From Zavarzinia sp. (lineage in GTDB: Bacteria; Pseudomonadota; Alphaproteobacteria; Zavarziniales; Zavarziniaceae): 45,827 bases of DNA. The translations under genes were made by a program, and so were the position numbers. The stretch's first letter is position 1. Each line of letters opens with the position of its first letter. This document shows positions 34,950 through 43,876 of this stretch, one piece after another. The DNA is taken from assembly GCA_025869435.1 (NCBI GenBank), contig JAOZVS010000130.1:1-45827 (forward strand). Direction: 5' to 3'. The notes below the pieces were generated by a model. It searched no databases, was not told the origin of the DNA, and saw only the letters and a list, made by a program, of their open reading frames with translations.

Positions 34950-36338
34950 ATGCGGCTGGCGATCATCGGGGCGGGGTTCACGGGGACGCAGACCGCCCTC
35001 GAATTGCTGCGGCGCCTGCCGGCGGGCTCGAGCATCCTGCTGTTCGAGCGCTCGGGCGTGTTCGGGCCGGGGCTCGCCTATTCCACCGCCCATGCCGACC
35101 ACCTGCTGAATGTGCGGGCGGCGAACATGAGCGCTTTCGAGGATGACCCGTCGCATTTCCTGCGTTGGCTCTGGGCCGGCGACCTGCCGGGGCCTTTGGT
35201 GCCGCCTTCGGGCCATGCCTTCATGCCGCGCGGACTCTATGGCCGCTATCTGGCGCAGACCCTGGCGGCGGCCGAGACCCAGGCGGCGCCGGAGGTCACG
35301 GTCGAGCGCATCGCCCGTTCGGTGAATGGCGTCGACGAGACGGACGAGGGCGTCGATCTGCGCTTTTCCGACGGTGGCCGATACCGCGTCGACCTCGCGG
35401 TGCTCGCCACCGGCAACAACCCGCCGCAATGGCCCTATCCCGAAGGCCTCGCGGCGGTCGATCCCCGCCGCCTGATCGGCGATCCCTGGGACGATGGCGA
35501 ATTGGGCCGCATTGGCCCTGACGACGATGTCGTCATCCTCGGCACCGGCCTCACCGCGGTCGATGTCGTCACCCTTCTCGGCCGGCGTGGCCATCGCGGC
35601 CGCATCACCGCCCTGTCGCGCCGGGGCCTGCTGCCCTCCGTTCACGAACAGACAAGGCCGTGGAAACCCTTCCTTGTCCCCGGCGAGGATCCCCGCCCGC
35701 TCGCCTATCTGCGGCGGGTGCGGGCCGAGGTGCGGAAGGCGGCGGCCGAGGGGATCGGCTGGCGCAGCGTGGTCGATGCCCTGCGCCCGGCGACGCAGGA
35801 CCTGTGGCGGGTGCTGCCGCTGGCGGAGCGCCGGCGTTTCCTGCGCCATCTCCGGCCGTGGTGGGAAGTGCATCGTCACCGCATGGCGCCCCAGGTGGCC
35901 GAGGGGATTTTCGCCTTGCGCGATGCCGGCCAGTTCGCCGTGAAGGCCGGCCGCATCCGGGGCTGGGCGGCGGCGCCCGAAGGCCTCGCCATCACCCTCG
36001 GTCCCAAGGGCGGCGGGCCGGCGGAAACGCTGACGGCGGCTTTCGCCGTCAATTGCACCGGGGTTTCGGTCGATTACAGGCGCATTTCCGCGCCCCTCGT
36101 CCGCTACCTGCTGGACCGGGGGATCGCCCGGCCCGACAGTCTTGGCCTCGGCTTCGATGTCGACGAGACCTTCGGCCTGATCGCCGCCGATGGCACGGCC
36201 AGCCGGCGGCTCTTCGCCCTCGGCCCGCCGTGCAAGAGCGCGCTGTGGGAAATCACCGCCGTGCCCGATATCCGCAAGCAGAGCCGGGCTTTCGCCCTCA
36301 GGCTTTTTCCGGATCGAGATCGAGGGACGCCGAGTTGA
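34950..36338 (+). CDS. FAD/NAD(P)-binding protein (PF13454-type)
   Basis: 462 residues. The dinucleotide motif [19 protein letters not shown] opens the protein, followed by [20 protein letters not shown], typical of the FAD-NAD(P)-binding family found in many proteobacteria. A second Rossmann-like motif [17 protein letters not shown] lies near residue 195, and a C-terminal GVSVDYRRI region contacts the flavin. Reaction unknown; members include hydroxyacylglutathione-linked and amino-acid N-hydroxylase-like proteins. I place the start at the second ATG (34950) because GGAGG (34938-34942) is 7 bases upstream, against 1 base for the ATG at 34944. The 3' end overlaps msrB on the other strand by 41 bases. 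Confidence 0.8.
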   Translation: MRLAIIGAGFTGTQTALELLRRLPAGSSILLFERSGVFGPGLAYSTAHADHLLNVRAANMSAFEDDPSHFLRWLWAGDLPGPLVPPSGHAFMPRGLYGRYLAQTLAAAETQAAPEVTVERIARSVNGVDETDEGVDLRFSDGGRYRVDLAVLATGNNPPQWPYPEGLAAVDPRRLIGDPWDDGELGRIGPDDDVVILGTGLTAVDVVTLLGRRGHRGRITALSRRGLLPSVHEQTRPWKPFLVPGEDPRPLAYLRRVRAEVRKAAAEGIGWRSVVDALRPATQDLWRVLPLAERRRFLRHLRPWWEVHRHRMAPQVAEGIFALRDAGQFAVKAGRIRGWAAAPEGLAITLGPKGGGPAETLTAAFAVNCTGVSVDYRRISAPLVRYLLDRGIARPDSLGLGFDVDETFGLIAADGTASRRLFALGPPCKSALWEITAVPDIRKQSRAFALRLFPDRDRGTPS

Positions 36339-36699
36339 TGCAGAAGCGAAGGCCGGTCGGCCCCGGCCCGTCCGGGAAGACATGGCCAAGATGGGCATCG
36401 CAGCGTGAACACAGAACCTCGACCCGGGTCATGCCGTGGCTGCTATCGACCTCGGTCGCGACCGCCTCGCGGCTCACCGGGGCCATGAAGCTGGGCCAGC
36501 CGCAGCCGGCGTCGAATTTGGCGTCCGACTCGAACAACTCCTGGCCGCAGCCGATGCAGCGATAGGTGCCGGGGCGCCATTCCTGATCATAGATACCGGT
36601 ATGGGGCCGCTCCGTCGCCTTCTGGCGGGTGACGGCATATTGCAGCGGGTTAAGCTGCGCCCGCCATTCCGCCTCGGTCTTCTTCACTTTCTCGCTCAT
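36298..36699 (-). CDS. msrB: Peptide methionine (R)-S-oxide reductase
   Basis: 133 residues, the length of single-domain MsrB. It reduces the R form of methionine sulfoxide in proteins using thioredoxin. Zinc Cys pairs are C48/C51 (CIGC) and C97/C100 (CSRC). The core is [14 protein letters not shown] and [22 protein letters not shown], with catalytic Cys120. AAGGAG before the ATG overlaps the end of the decarboxylase gene (11-base gap), so it is likely the last gene of the arginine-type operon. It converges and overlaps with the FAD/NAD(P) protein gene. A physiological link could be the H2O2 produced by the flavin amino acid oxidase/monooxygenase upstream. Confidence 0.95.
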   Translation of the reverse strand: MSEKVKKTEAEWRAQLNPLQYAVTRQKATERPHTGIYDQEWRPGTYRCIGCGQELFESDAKFDAGCGWPSFMAPVSREAVATEVDSSHGMTRVEVLCSRCDAHLGHVFPDGPGPTGLRFCINSASLDLDPEKA

Positions 36700-36710
36700 C
36701 GGCGTCTCCT

Positions 36711-38312
36711 TCAGCCCCCGATGTCGGTATGGCCGGCGACGAGTTCAAGCACCGTCGGCACGTCCCGGGTCTTGGCGGCGGCAAGGGCGGCGGCGAAATG
36801 GTCGAGGTCGGCGATCCGCTCGGCCGCGCAGCCGAAACCCTTCGCGACGGCGACGAGGTCGGGCACGACCAGATCGACGGCGATCGGCGTGATGCCCCGC
36901 CCGGTCATGTAATTGCGGATCTCGCCGTAACCGCCATTATTCCACAGGACGACAATCACTGGCACCCTGGCCTCGACCGCGGCCGCCAGTTCCGCGATGG
37001 TGAAGAGCACGCCGCCGTCCCCGGCGAGGACCACCACGGGCAGGTCCGGCCGGCCGAGCCTGGCGCCGATCCCCGCCGGCAGGCCATAGCCGAGGGTGCC
37101 GTAGCCGGTCGAGGCGTTGAAGAAACGCCGCAAGCCCCGCGGGTGGAAGAACTGGTTGGCGGCATAGACCGGCTCGGCGGAATCGCCGACCACGATGGCG
37201 TCGGGCAGGGCCTTGTCGATCGCGGCCATCACCGGGATGTGACGCCGCGCGTAATCCGGCAGCTGGGCCGCCATCGCCTTCCGTATCGCCCTGGCCCTGA
37301 TGTCGCCGCCGAGCTTGGGGATCGTGTGTTCGAGGTGGACCGCGATATCGCGCAGGGACAGATCAGCATCGCCGAGGATGGGCAGGCTCGCCCGGGGGCC
37401 GCGCATCAACTGCTCGGGATCGAGGTCGATGCGGATCAGCTTGCCCGGGATCTTCAGCTCGACGGGACCCGGGTACATTTCGGTCTCGCCGAATTCGGTG
37501 CCGACGGCAAGGACCACGTCCGCCTTGGCCAGTTCCGCGCGTAAAGGCTCCGCCGCCAGATTCTCGCCCGCCAGCAGGTCGTGATCGGGCAGCAGCAGGC
37601 CCTTGGCGTTGATCGTGGTGATCACCGGGGCCGACAGATGCTCCGCGATCCAGCGGAGCGGCGCGGCCCCGCCGACCGACCCGCCGCCCGCGACGATCAG
37701 CGGCCGCGCGGCCCGGCCCAGGATCGCGGCGGCTTCCGCCAGCGGCTGGGGCGCGCCCAGGGGCCGGCCGGGCAGCGGGCGGGGCGTCAGATCGACCGCC
37801 GCGCCGTCCATGGCGATGACGTCGACCGGAATTTCCAGATAGACCGGCCGCGGCCGCCCCCCGGCGAAGAGGGCGAAGGCCCGGGCCAGGGCTTCCGCCA
37901 GCTGGCGCGGGTGCGAGATGGTCTGGGCGAAGGCGGAAACCCCGGCGGCGAGCGCGCGCTGCGACGGCAATTCATGCAGCCGCCCCTCGCCGGTGCCGAG
38001 TTCCGTCGTCGCATTGACCGAGGCGATGACCAGCATGGGCACGGAATCGGCATGGGCCTGACCCATGGCGGTCAGGATATTGGTCAGGCCCGGCCCGGTG
38101 ATGGTGAAACAGACGCCGGGCCTTCCGGTCGCCCTTGCATAGCCGTCGGCCATGAAGCCCGCGCCCTGCTCGTGCCGTGGCGTCACATGGCGGATCGGCG
38201 AGGCGGCGAGGCCGCGATAAAGCTCGACATTATGGACGCCCGGAATGCCGAAGATCACCTCGGTGCCATAGGCTTCGAGCAGGCGGACCAGATTTTCGCC
38301 GACAGTCGGCAT
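36711..38312 (-). CDS. Thiamine-diphosphate decarboxylase, AruI-like (2-ketoarginine decarboxylase)
   Basis: 533 residues of the acetolactate synthase/pyruvate oxidase family. The catalytic Glu48 is in [17 protein letters not shown], and the diphosphate/Mg motif is [12 protein letters not shown] ... [16 protein letters not shown]-binding features of true acetolactate synthase are weak in the centre. The [16 protein letters not shown] tail resembles what I recall for AruI, which converts 5-guanidino-2-oxopentanoate to 4-guanidinobutyraldehyde. The neighbouring amino acid 2-monooxygenase, amidase and ureohydrolase support an arginine-derived substrate; assignment is by similarity and context. 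ATG 38312 (GAGGAG upstream). The frame extends further only by reading through repeat copy 3. Confidence 0.75.
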   Translation of the reverse strand: MPTVGENLVRLLEAYGTEVIFGIPGVHNVELYRGLAASPIRHVTPRHEQGAGFMADGYARATGRPGVCFTITGPGLTNILTAMGQAHADSVPMLVIASVNATTELGTGEGRLHELPSQRALAAGVSAFAQTISHPRQLAEALARAFALFAGGRPRPVYLEIPVDVIAMDGAAVDLTPRPLPGRPLGAPQPLAEAAAILGRAARPLIVAGGGSVGGAAPLRWIAEHLSAPVITTINAKGLLLPDHDLLAGENLAAEPLRAELAKADVVLAVGTEFGETEMYPGPVELKIPGKLIRIDLDPEQLMRGPRASLPILGDADLSLRDIAVHLEHTIPKLGGDIRARAIRKAMAAQLPDYARRHIPVMAAIDKALPDAIVVGDSAEPVYAANQFFHPRGLRRFFNASTGYGTLGYGLPAGIGARLGRPDLPVVVLAGDGGVLFTIAELAAAVEARVPVIVVLWNNGGYGEIRNYMTGRGITPIAVDLVVPDLVAVAKGFGCAAERIADLDHFAAALAAAKTRDVPTVLELVAGHTDIGG

Positions 38313-38354
38313 GATGCGGGGCACTCCTCGATATTCAGACAGATGATGGCACTC

Positions 38355-38461
38355 GCCGCCCCGGCGCAGGCCGGGGCCTTTCGACGGGACGGGCGCCCTT
38401 GCTGGCCCGAGATGCCGGCCTGCGCCGGCATGACGAGGGGGGACGCGCCGCATCCGTCATG
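38355..38461. repeat. Dispersed hairpin repeat, copy 3
   Basis: CCCCGGCGCAGGCCGGGG (38359-38376) and TGCCGGCCTGCGCCGGCA (38413-38430), inverted to each other. It is collinear with copy 2, including the shared tail at 38441-38461. It lies in the 161-base gap between the DavB-like and AruI-like genes and may split the operon or stabilise the upstream mRNA. Confidence 0.85.
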
Positions 38462-38473
38462 TTGAAGGCGATC

Positions 38474-40159
38474 CTATCCGGGCAGGGCCACGGGCGCGAG
38501 TTCGGCCCAGCGGTCCACGGGGTCCGGGTTGCCGGGGGCGCTGCCGCCGCCCAGATGGCGGACGACGCCGGCGACGGCGTTCAGCGCCGTGGTGACGGCG
38601 CCTTCGGCCCAGCCGGCGGTCCAGGAAATATCGTCGCCGGCCAGGAACAGGCCGGCATGGTCGGGGGGGACGTGGCCTTCGGCGAAATGGCTGAACAGCA
38701 GGCGCTGATAGCGGTAGTGGCCGGGCAGATTGGCCTTGAAGGCACCCATGAAATTGGGATCCTGTTCCCAGCTCACCGTGATCGGCTGGCCGATGATGTG
38801 ACGGCGGATGTCCACCCCCGGGTATATCTGGGCGAGGGAATGCAGCATCAGGCGCACCCGCTCGTCCACGGGCAGCGACAGCCATTTCATGGCGTCGTCG
38901 TTCCAGGTGTAGGACAGGCAGATGACGCCCGGCCTGCCCTCGCCCTGATCGATCAGATAGGTGCCGCGCGTCAGCCGGTCCGACAGGGTCATGCTCATCG
39001 TGTCGCGGCCGGTCGCCGGATCGATGTCCTTCCAGAACGGCCGGTCGACCATGACGAAGGTCTTCGACGCCTGCATGTAATGGGTGCGTTCCATCGCCAT
39101 CCACATGGGGGCGGAAAACAGCTTCTCCTCGCAGTCGATGCGGGCCGACAGCAGCCAGACCTGGCAGGTGATGACGGCGGCGGCGAATTCCTCGGTATTA
39201 CCCCAGCGGTCGGTGATGGCGACGCCACCGCCGATACCGCGCGCGATCCGGGCGACCGCCGGGCGGGGATTGCCGCCATGGAGCGAGGCGAGCGAGGTGC
39301 CGGCGGGCCAATGGGCGATGTCGGCCGGCGCGTCCAGCCACAGGCCGCGCGGCAATTGCTCGATCCCGCCGGTGACGCTGCGATGATCTTCGTCGGCGTT
39401 GGTATAGATGACGCGCAGGATCTCGAGCATCGAATTGGGGAAGTCGGTGTCCCAGCCGCCGGTGCCGAAACCGACCTGGCCGAAGATTTCCCGGTGGCGC
39501 CAGCTCAAGGCAGAGAAGGCCTTCGAGCGGCAGATGAAGCCATAGAAACTGTCTTCGTCGAGGCGGGCGACCCGCGGGTTCCACAGCGACTTGATACGGG
39601 CGACGTCGCGCGCCTTGATCGCCTCCTGCATGGCGGTGAAATCGGCGCCTTCGTCGAGGGCGGCGCGCCAGGCTTCCGCCACTTCGGCGAAGACGGGGGG
39701 AAGGTCGGCGAGGGTCCGGGCATAGTGACGCTGGCCGCCCAGCTCGATCACGGTCGAGGGGGTCGCGGGCGACAGCGGATTGGGAAAGGGCGTGGTCTCC
39801 AGCCCCATCTTGTCGATGTAATGATAAAGGGCGCGGGACGAGGGCGGAAAGCGCATGGCGCCGAGTTCCGCCAGGGTGCCGTCGCCGCCCCGGAAGGGTT
39901 CGGAGCGCAGGCGCCCGCCGATCCGGTCGGCCTCGTAGACCACCGGGTGAAGGCCGAGCTTCATCAACTCGTAGGCGGTCACGATCCCGGAAATGCCACC
40001 GCCGACGATGGCGACGCGGGTGCCCTTCGCCGCCTCGGGAAGGCGGCCGAGGCCGGCGGGATGCTTCAGGAAATCGTCATAGGCGAAAGGAAAATCCGGC
40101 CCGAACATGGTCACGGGCGCGGTCTCCCCCGCTTCCGCCGGGATATGCGCGGCGGTCAT
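38474..40159 (-). CDS. Flavin L-amino acid 2-monooxygenase (DavB-like; arginine or lysine)
   Basis: 561 residues, the length of Pseudomonas putida DavB (about 560) and related lysine/arginine oxidase-monooxygenases. FAD motif VAIVGGGISGIVTAYELMKLG (starts at residue 49), GRLRSEPF, ELGAMRFPPSS, FGTGGWDTDFPNSMLEI, MSMTLSDRLTRGTYLID and SWEQDPNFMGAFKANLPGHYR match DavB point for point as I recall it. DavB decarboxylates and oxidises lysine to 5-aminovaleramide; close relatives act on arginine to give 4-guanidinobutyramide, and some also give the 2-keto acid plus H2O2. The adjacent ureohydrolase favours arginine here. Overlaps the amidase gene by ATGA. Substrate is inferred. Confidence 0.85.
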   Translation of the reverse strand: MTAAHIPAEAGETAPVTMFGPDFPFAYDDFLKHPAGLGRLPEAAKGTRVAIVGGGISGIVTAYELMKLGLHPVVYEADRIGGRLRSEPFRGGDGTLAELGAMRFPPSSRALYHYIDKMGLETTPFPNPLSPATPSTVIELGGQRHYARTLADLPPVFAEVAEAWRAALDEGADFTAMQEAIKARDVARIKSLWNPRVARLDEDSFYGFICRSKAFSALSWRHREIFGQVGFGTGGWDTDFPNSMLEILRVIYTNADEDHRSVTGGIEQLPRGLWLDAPADIAHWPAGTSLASLHGGNPRPAVARIARGIGGGVAITDRWGNTEEFAAAVITCQVWLLSARIDCEEKLFSAPMWMAMERTHYMQASKTFVMVDRPFWKDIDPATGRDTMSMTLSDRLTRGTYLIDQGEGRPGVICLSYTWNDDAMKWLSLPVDERVRLMLHSLAQIYPGVDIRRHIIGQPITVSWEQDPNFMGAFKANLPGHYRYQRLLFSHFAEGHVPPDHAGLFLAGDDISWTAGWAEGAVTTALNAVAGVVRHLGGGSAPGNPDPVDRWAELAPVALPG

Positions 40160-40950
40160 GGCCGGGACCGGTAGAGGCCGGGCCGGCGGTCGGCCAGATA
40201 GGGGTTGGCGGCCCGCGCGGCCTCGGCGGCCGGGAAATCGATATCACCGACGATCACTTCCTCGCCCCGGCCGGCGCGGGCGAGGTCGACGCCGTCGGGC
40301 GCGGCGATGACCGAAAGCCCGGCATAGGTCAGCTCGCCCTCGGTGCCGCAGCGGTTGGCGTAGACGATGAAGACCTGGTTCTCGAAAGCCCGCGTCGGCA
40401 CCAGCTTCTCGGGGATGAAGTCGAAGGGCAGCATCAGCGCGGTCGGCACCAGCACGAGTGCCGCGCCCTGCAGCGCATAGGTCCGCACCGCTTCCGGGAA
40501 TTCGACGTCGTAGCAGATCAGGATGCCGGTCTTCACCCCGTCGATCTCGAACACGGGCGCGAGGCCGACGCCGGGGGCGAAGGCGTTGCGGTCGAGATCG
40601 CCGAACAGATGGCACTTGCGATGATTGACGAGGGCGGTGCCATCCCGGTCGAAGACCTGCGCCGAATTATAGACCTCGCCCGCCTCGCCCGCTTCGGGAT
40701 AGCCATAGGCGATGGCGATGCCATGGGTCTTCGCGATCTCGGCGATGGCCCGGGCGGAAGGCCCGTCCGCCCGCTCCGCTGCGGCCTCGGCCCCGGCGCG
40801 GCCGATGTTGTAACCGCTCAGGACCATTTCGGGGCAGACGAGGACGCGGGCGCCTTGCGCCGCCGCCGCCTTCGCCGCGCCGTCGATGCGGGCGAGGACC
40901 CCCGCCTTGTCGAGGGGATCGTGCGGGCCCTGGAAGGTGGCGATGCGCAT
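40156..40950 (-). CDS. Carbon-nitrogen hydrolase, omega-amidase of DavA type
   Basis: 264 residues, the same length as DavA (5-aminovaleramidase). The nitrilase triad is complete: Glu41 (VCPEMVLSGYN), Lys112 (NHRKCHLFGDLD) and Cys146 (ILICYDVEFPE). The sequence is collinear with DavA: MRIATFQGPHDPLD, YGYPEAGEAGEVYNSAQV, PTALMLPFDF and ENQVFIVYANRCG. Paired with the DavB-like gene it would hydrolyse the amide product; with arginine that is 4-guanidinobutyramide to 4-guanidinobutyrate plus ammonia. ATGA overlap with the DavB-like gene and a 10-base gap from the alcohol dehydrogenase show one operon. Confidence 0.88.
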   Translation of the reverse strand: MRIATFQGPHDPLDKAGVLARIDGAAKAAAAQGARVLVCPEMVLSGYNIGRAGAEAAAERADGPSARAIAEIAKTHGIAIAYGYPEAGEAGEVYNSAQVFDRDGTALVNHRKCHLFGDLDRNAFAPGVGLAPVFEIDGVKTGILICYDVEFPEAVRTYALQGAALVLVPTALMLPFDFIPEKLVPTRAFENQVFIVYANRCGTEGELTYAGLSVIAAPDGVDLARAGRGEEVIVGDIDFPAAEAARAANPYLADRRPGLYRSRP

Positions 40951-40960
40951 GGCGGGTTCC

Positions 40961-41992
40961 TTAACGCAGGGTCAGGACGAGGCGGCCTTCGACCTTGCCC
41001 TCGCGCAGGCGGTCGAGGGCGTCGTTGGCGGCTTCGAACGGCAAGGTCTCGATCTGGCATTTCACGAGACCGCGCAGGGCGAAGTCAACCGCTTCCGCGA
41101 GGTCGAGGCGGGTGCCGACGTTCGAGCCGCGGATGGTGCGCTCGAAATTGGCGGTCAGGCTGATCGAGACCGGAATGCGGTCGGCGTCGGTCGGCGGCAG
41201 GCCGACGAAGACGGCGGTGCCCCCGGGGCGCAGCATGTCGAGCCCCGATTCGAAGGCCCGGGGCGAAGTGGCGCAGACGATGACGGCGTGAAGCCCGCCC
41301 CTGGTCGCGCTCCTGACCGCCTCGGTCGCGCCCGGGCCGGCCAGCACCGTCACCTCGGCGCCGAGCTGGGCACCGAGCGCCAGTTTCTCGAGGGCGACAT
41401 CGATCGCGACCGGGCGAAAGCCCATGGCTTTGGCGTATTGCACGGCGACATGGCCGAGGCCGCCGATGCCGATGATGCCGACGAATTGCCCCGGCCGCGC
41501 GCCCGAGCGCTTCAACGCCCGATAGGTGGTGACCCCGGCGCAGAGAATGGGGGCGAGGGCGACGAGATCGGCGTCTTCCGGCAGGGCGATGACGAAATCG
41601 GCCCGCGCGACGATATGGCTGGCGTAGCCGCCGTCGCGGGTATAGCCGGTCGCCTCGCCCAGCGGGCAGATGGTTTCCATGCCGTTCAGGCAGGCTTCGC
41701 AGCGCCCGCAGGAGCCGCCCATCCAGGCGACGCCGACCGGCTGGCCGACGCTCAGGTGATCGACCCCGGCGCCCAGTTTCGCCACGCGCCCGGTCACTTC
41801 ATGGCCGGGCACCAGCGGGATCGAGGGCAGCGGGCTCCAGTCGCCATCGGCGGCATGGACATCGGAATGGCAGACACCGCAGGCGACGACATCGATCAGG
41901 ACTTCCCCCGGGCCGGGAGAGGGGATCTCCCGGCATTCGAAGGACAGGGGGGCTTTCAGGGTGCGGATCAGGGCCGCGTTGGGCTTCGTCAC
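40961..41992 (-). CDS. Zinc-dependent alcohol dehydrogenase
   Basis: 343 residues, MDR family, AdhA/AdhP-like. The catalytic zinc ligands lie in CGVCHSD and GHEVTG, the structural zinc cysteines in GGSCGRCEACLNGMETIC, and NAD(P) binding in GIGGLGHVAVQYAK. Reversible aldehyde/alcohol conversion. In this operon it could handle 4-guanidinobutyraldehyde from the AruI-like decarboxylase, but an aldehyde dehydrogenase would be expected for full catabolism and none is adjacent. GTG at 41992, 2 bases after the ureohydrolase stop, gives the usual MTKPNAALIRTLKAP start; the ATG at 42034 would add 14 residues inside the upstream gene. Confidence 0.88.
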   Translation of the reverse strand: MTKPNAALIRTLKAPLSFECREIPSPGPGEVLIDVVACGVCHSDVHAADGDWSPLPSIPLVPGHEVTGRVAKLGAGVDHLSVGQPVGVAWMGGSCGRCEACLNGMETICPLGEATGYTRDGGYASHIVARADFVIALPEDADLVALAPILCAGVTTYRALKRSGARPGQFVGIIGIGGLGHVAVQYAKAMGFRPVAIDVALEKLALGAQLGAEVTVLAGPGATEAVRSATRGGLHAVIVCATSPRAFESGLDMLRPGGTAVFVGLPPTDADRIPVSISLTANFERTIRGSNVGTRLDLAEAVDFALRGLVKCQIETLPFEAANDALDRLREGKVEGRLVLTLR

Positions 41993-41994
41993 GA

Positions 41995-43050
41995 TCAGGT
42001 CCGCTTGTTCTTCAGGGCGATCACCTGCAGGCACAGGATCTCGAACATGATCTGGGCACCGAGCTGGGCGGTGTTGGTGGTGGCGTCATACTGGGGCGCG
42101 ATCTCGACCACGTCGCCGCCGACGACATCGATGCCGGCGATGCCGCGCATGATCGCCATCACCTCGCGGCTGGTCATGCCGCCGATCTCCGGCGTGCCGG
42201 TGCCCGGCGCGAAGACGGGATCGAGGCAGTCGACATCGAGCGAGATATAGGTCGGGCCATCGCCCACGACCTTCTTCACCGTCTCGATGATGGCATCGGT
42301 GCCGATCTTCGAGACATCCTCGGCATGGATCACGGTCATGCCGCTTTCGTAGGAGAAGTCCCACAGATATTCGGCGGCGCCGCGAATGCCGATCTGCACC
42401 GTGCGCTCGGGGTCGAGGTGGCCGGCCAGCACCGCCTCGCGGAACGGGCCGCCGTGCTGGAACTTGCTGCCCTCATAGGGACCGGAGGTATCGCAATGGG
42501 CATCGAAGTGGACCATGCCCACCGGCCCGTGCTTCGAGGCGACGCCGGCCAGGATCGACTGCGAGATCGAATGGTCGCCGCCGATGGACAGCGGGATGAT
42601 GCCGGCGCCGCACAGCTTCTTGTAGAAGGCTTCGATGTCCTGATGGCAGGATTCGAGGCTGAAGCGGCTGCGGAAGGGCACGTCGCCGATATCGGCCACC
42701 TTGGCCTCGGCGAGGGGCACGACCTTCAGGAAATGTTCGTAAGGCCCGACGCGCTCGACCGTGCGGACGGCGCGCGGCCCGAAGCGCGAGCCGGCGCGGT
42801 TGGTGACGCCAAGATCCATCGGCACGCCGACGAGGGCGATGTCGATGCCGCCGAAGTCGGGCAGATCGGCGGCATCGGGCTTGTATTCCGCGTCGAGGAA
42901 GGTCGAGACGCCGGCGAAGGGCATCATGCGCCGGCTACCCGCCGAGAACTGCACCGCGGCGACCCGTTTGAACTCGTCGCTGAACATGACATCGCCGCCG
43001 GCATTGCCGTATTTGGCGCGCAGGGCGTCGAGTTTCTTGGCATCGAACAT
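41995..43050 (-). CDS. Ureohydrolase (agmatinase/guanidinobutyrase family)
   Basis: 351 residues. The binuclear Mn site is intact: GGDHS (His160), DAHCD (Asp183, His185, Asp187) and SLDVDCLDP (Asp272, Asp274). Family reactions release urea from agmatine, 4-guanidinobutyrate, 3-guanidinopropionate or arginine. The length (about 350) exceeds that of SpeB (about 306), with an N-terminal extension of about 50 residues. With DavB/DavA-like enzymes next door, 4-guanidinobutyrate giving GABA plus urea is the best guess; agmatinase, giving putrescine, is the alternative and would also suit the polyamine-type transporter upstream. AGGAG precedes ATG 43050; PotC lies 25 bases upstream. Confidence 0.88.
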   Translation of the reverse strand: MFDAKKLDALRAKYGNAGGDVMFSDEFKRVAAVQFSAGSRRMMPFAGVSTFLDAEYKPDAADLPDFGGIDIALVGVPMDLGVTNRAGSRFGPRAVRTVERVGPYEHFLKVVPLAEAKVADIGDVPFRSRFSLESCHQDIEAFYKKLCGAGIIPLSIGGDHSISQSILAGVASKHGPVGMVHFDAHCDTSGPYEGSKFQHGGPFREAVLAGHLDPERTVQIGIRGAAEYLWDFSYESGMTVIHAEDVSKIGTDAIIETVKKVVGDGPTYISLDVDCLDPVFAPGTGTPEIGGMTSREVMAIMRGIAGIDVVGGDVVEIAPQYDATTNTAQLGAQIMFEILCLQVIALKNKRT

Positions 43051-43075
43051 CGCAAGTCTCCTGAGATTAACGCGG

Positions 43076-43876
43076 TTACTCGTCCCTGGGCGACCAGGCG
43101 CCCAGAAGCCGGGGAAGGTCGCCGAAGCGCGCGATCAGGCCGAAGACGGCGGCCGCGACGGCGACGAAGAGAATGCTGACCGCCGCCATGGTCGGGGTGT
43201 AGCCATAGCGCAGGGCGTTGAAGATCTTGATCGGCAGGGTCTCGACCGTGAAGCCGACGACCATATAGGCGACGATATATTCGTTCAGCGACAGCACGAA
43301 GGCGAAGGCCAGCCCTGAGATGATGTAGGGCCGGATCAGCGGGAAGACGATGGTGCGCAGCACGGTCTTCTCGTCGGCGCCCATGGTCGCGGCGGCCTCG
43401 ACCAGGGCGCTGTCGATCGCGTCGAAGCCGAGGGTGAGGGTGACGAGGGGCAGGGTCACGAAGAAGATCCCGTGACTGATCACCACCGTCCAGGGCTCGC
43501 CATACAGGCCGAGCTCCGACCAGAAGGCGAGGAAGCCGAGGGCGGTGATCACCGGCGGCAGGATGAAGGGGGCGAGGCCCAGCACCTGCACGATGCGGGC
43601 GAAGGGCGCGTTCCAGCGCCACAGGAACCAGGCGATCGGCAGGGCGATCAGCACAGCGAGCACCGAGGCCGCGGCCGCGACGCCGACACTGGCGAGGAGG
43701 GCCGAGAACCATTCGGGATTGGCGAAGATCTCGCCGAACCAGGCGAGGGAAAAACCCTCGGGCGGGAAGGTCAGCGACTTCTTCTCGTTGACCGCGACAC
43801 CGGCGACGACGGCCAGCGGCGCGGCGAGGAAAAGGCCGAAGCAGCCAAAGACGAGGCGGGCGGGCCAGCGGCTCAT
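43076..43876 (-). CDS. ABC transporter permease, PotC type
   Basis: 266 residues with about six membrane segments; the EAA loop reads ALVEAAATMGADEKTVLRTI, as in inner-membrane permeases of spermidine/putrescine-type importers. GLAPFILPPVITALGFLAFW and VLSLNEYIVAYMV are usual PotC-type stretches. It pairs with the PotB-type permease, whose TGA shares one base with this ATG (TGATG). Substrate probably a polyamine or a guanidino compound, inferred from the catabolic genes downstream. Confidence 0.88.
   Translation of the reverse strand: MSRWPARLVFGCFGLFLAAPLAVVAGVAVNEKKSLTFPPEGFSLAWFGEIFANPEWFSALLASVGVAAAASVLAVLIALPIAWFLWRWNAPFARIVQVLGLAPFILPPVITALGFLAFWSELGLYGEPWTVVISHGIFFVTLPLVTLTLGFDAIDSALVEAAATMGADEKTVLRTIVFPLIRPYIISGLAFAFVLSLNEYIVAYMVVGFTVETLPIKIFNALRYGYTPTMAAVSILFVAVAAAVFGLIARFGDLPRLLGAWSPRDE

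Noticed and set aside
38313-38453. An N-terminal extension of the AruI-like protein
   Set aside because: The extra codons are the translated repeat copy 3; the conserved N-terminus starts at 38312 with a ribosome site.
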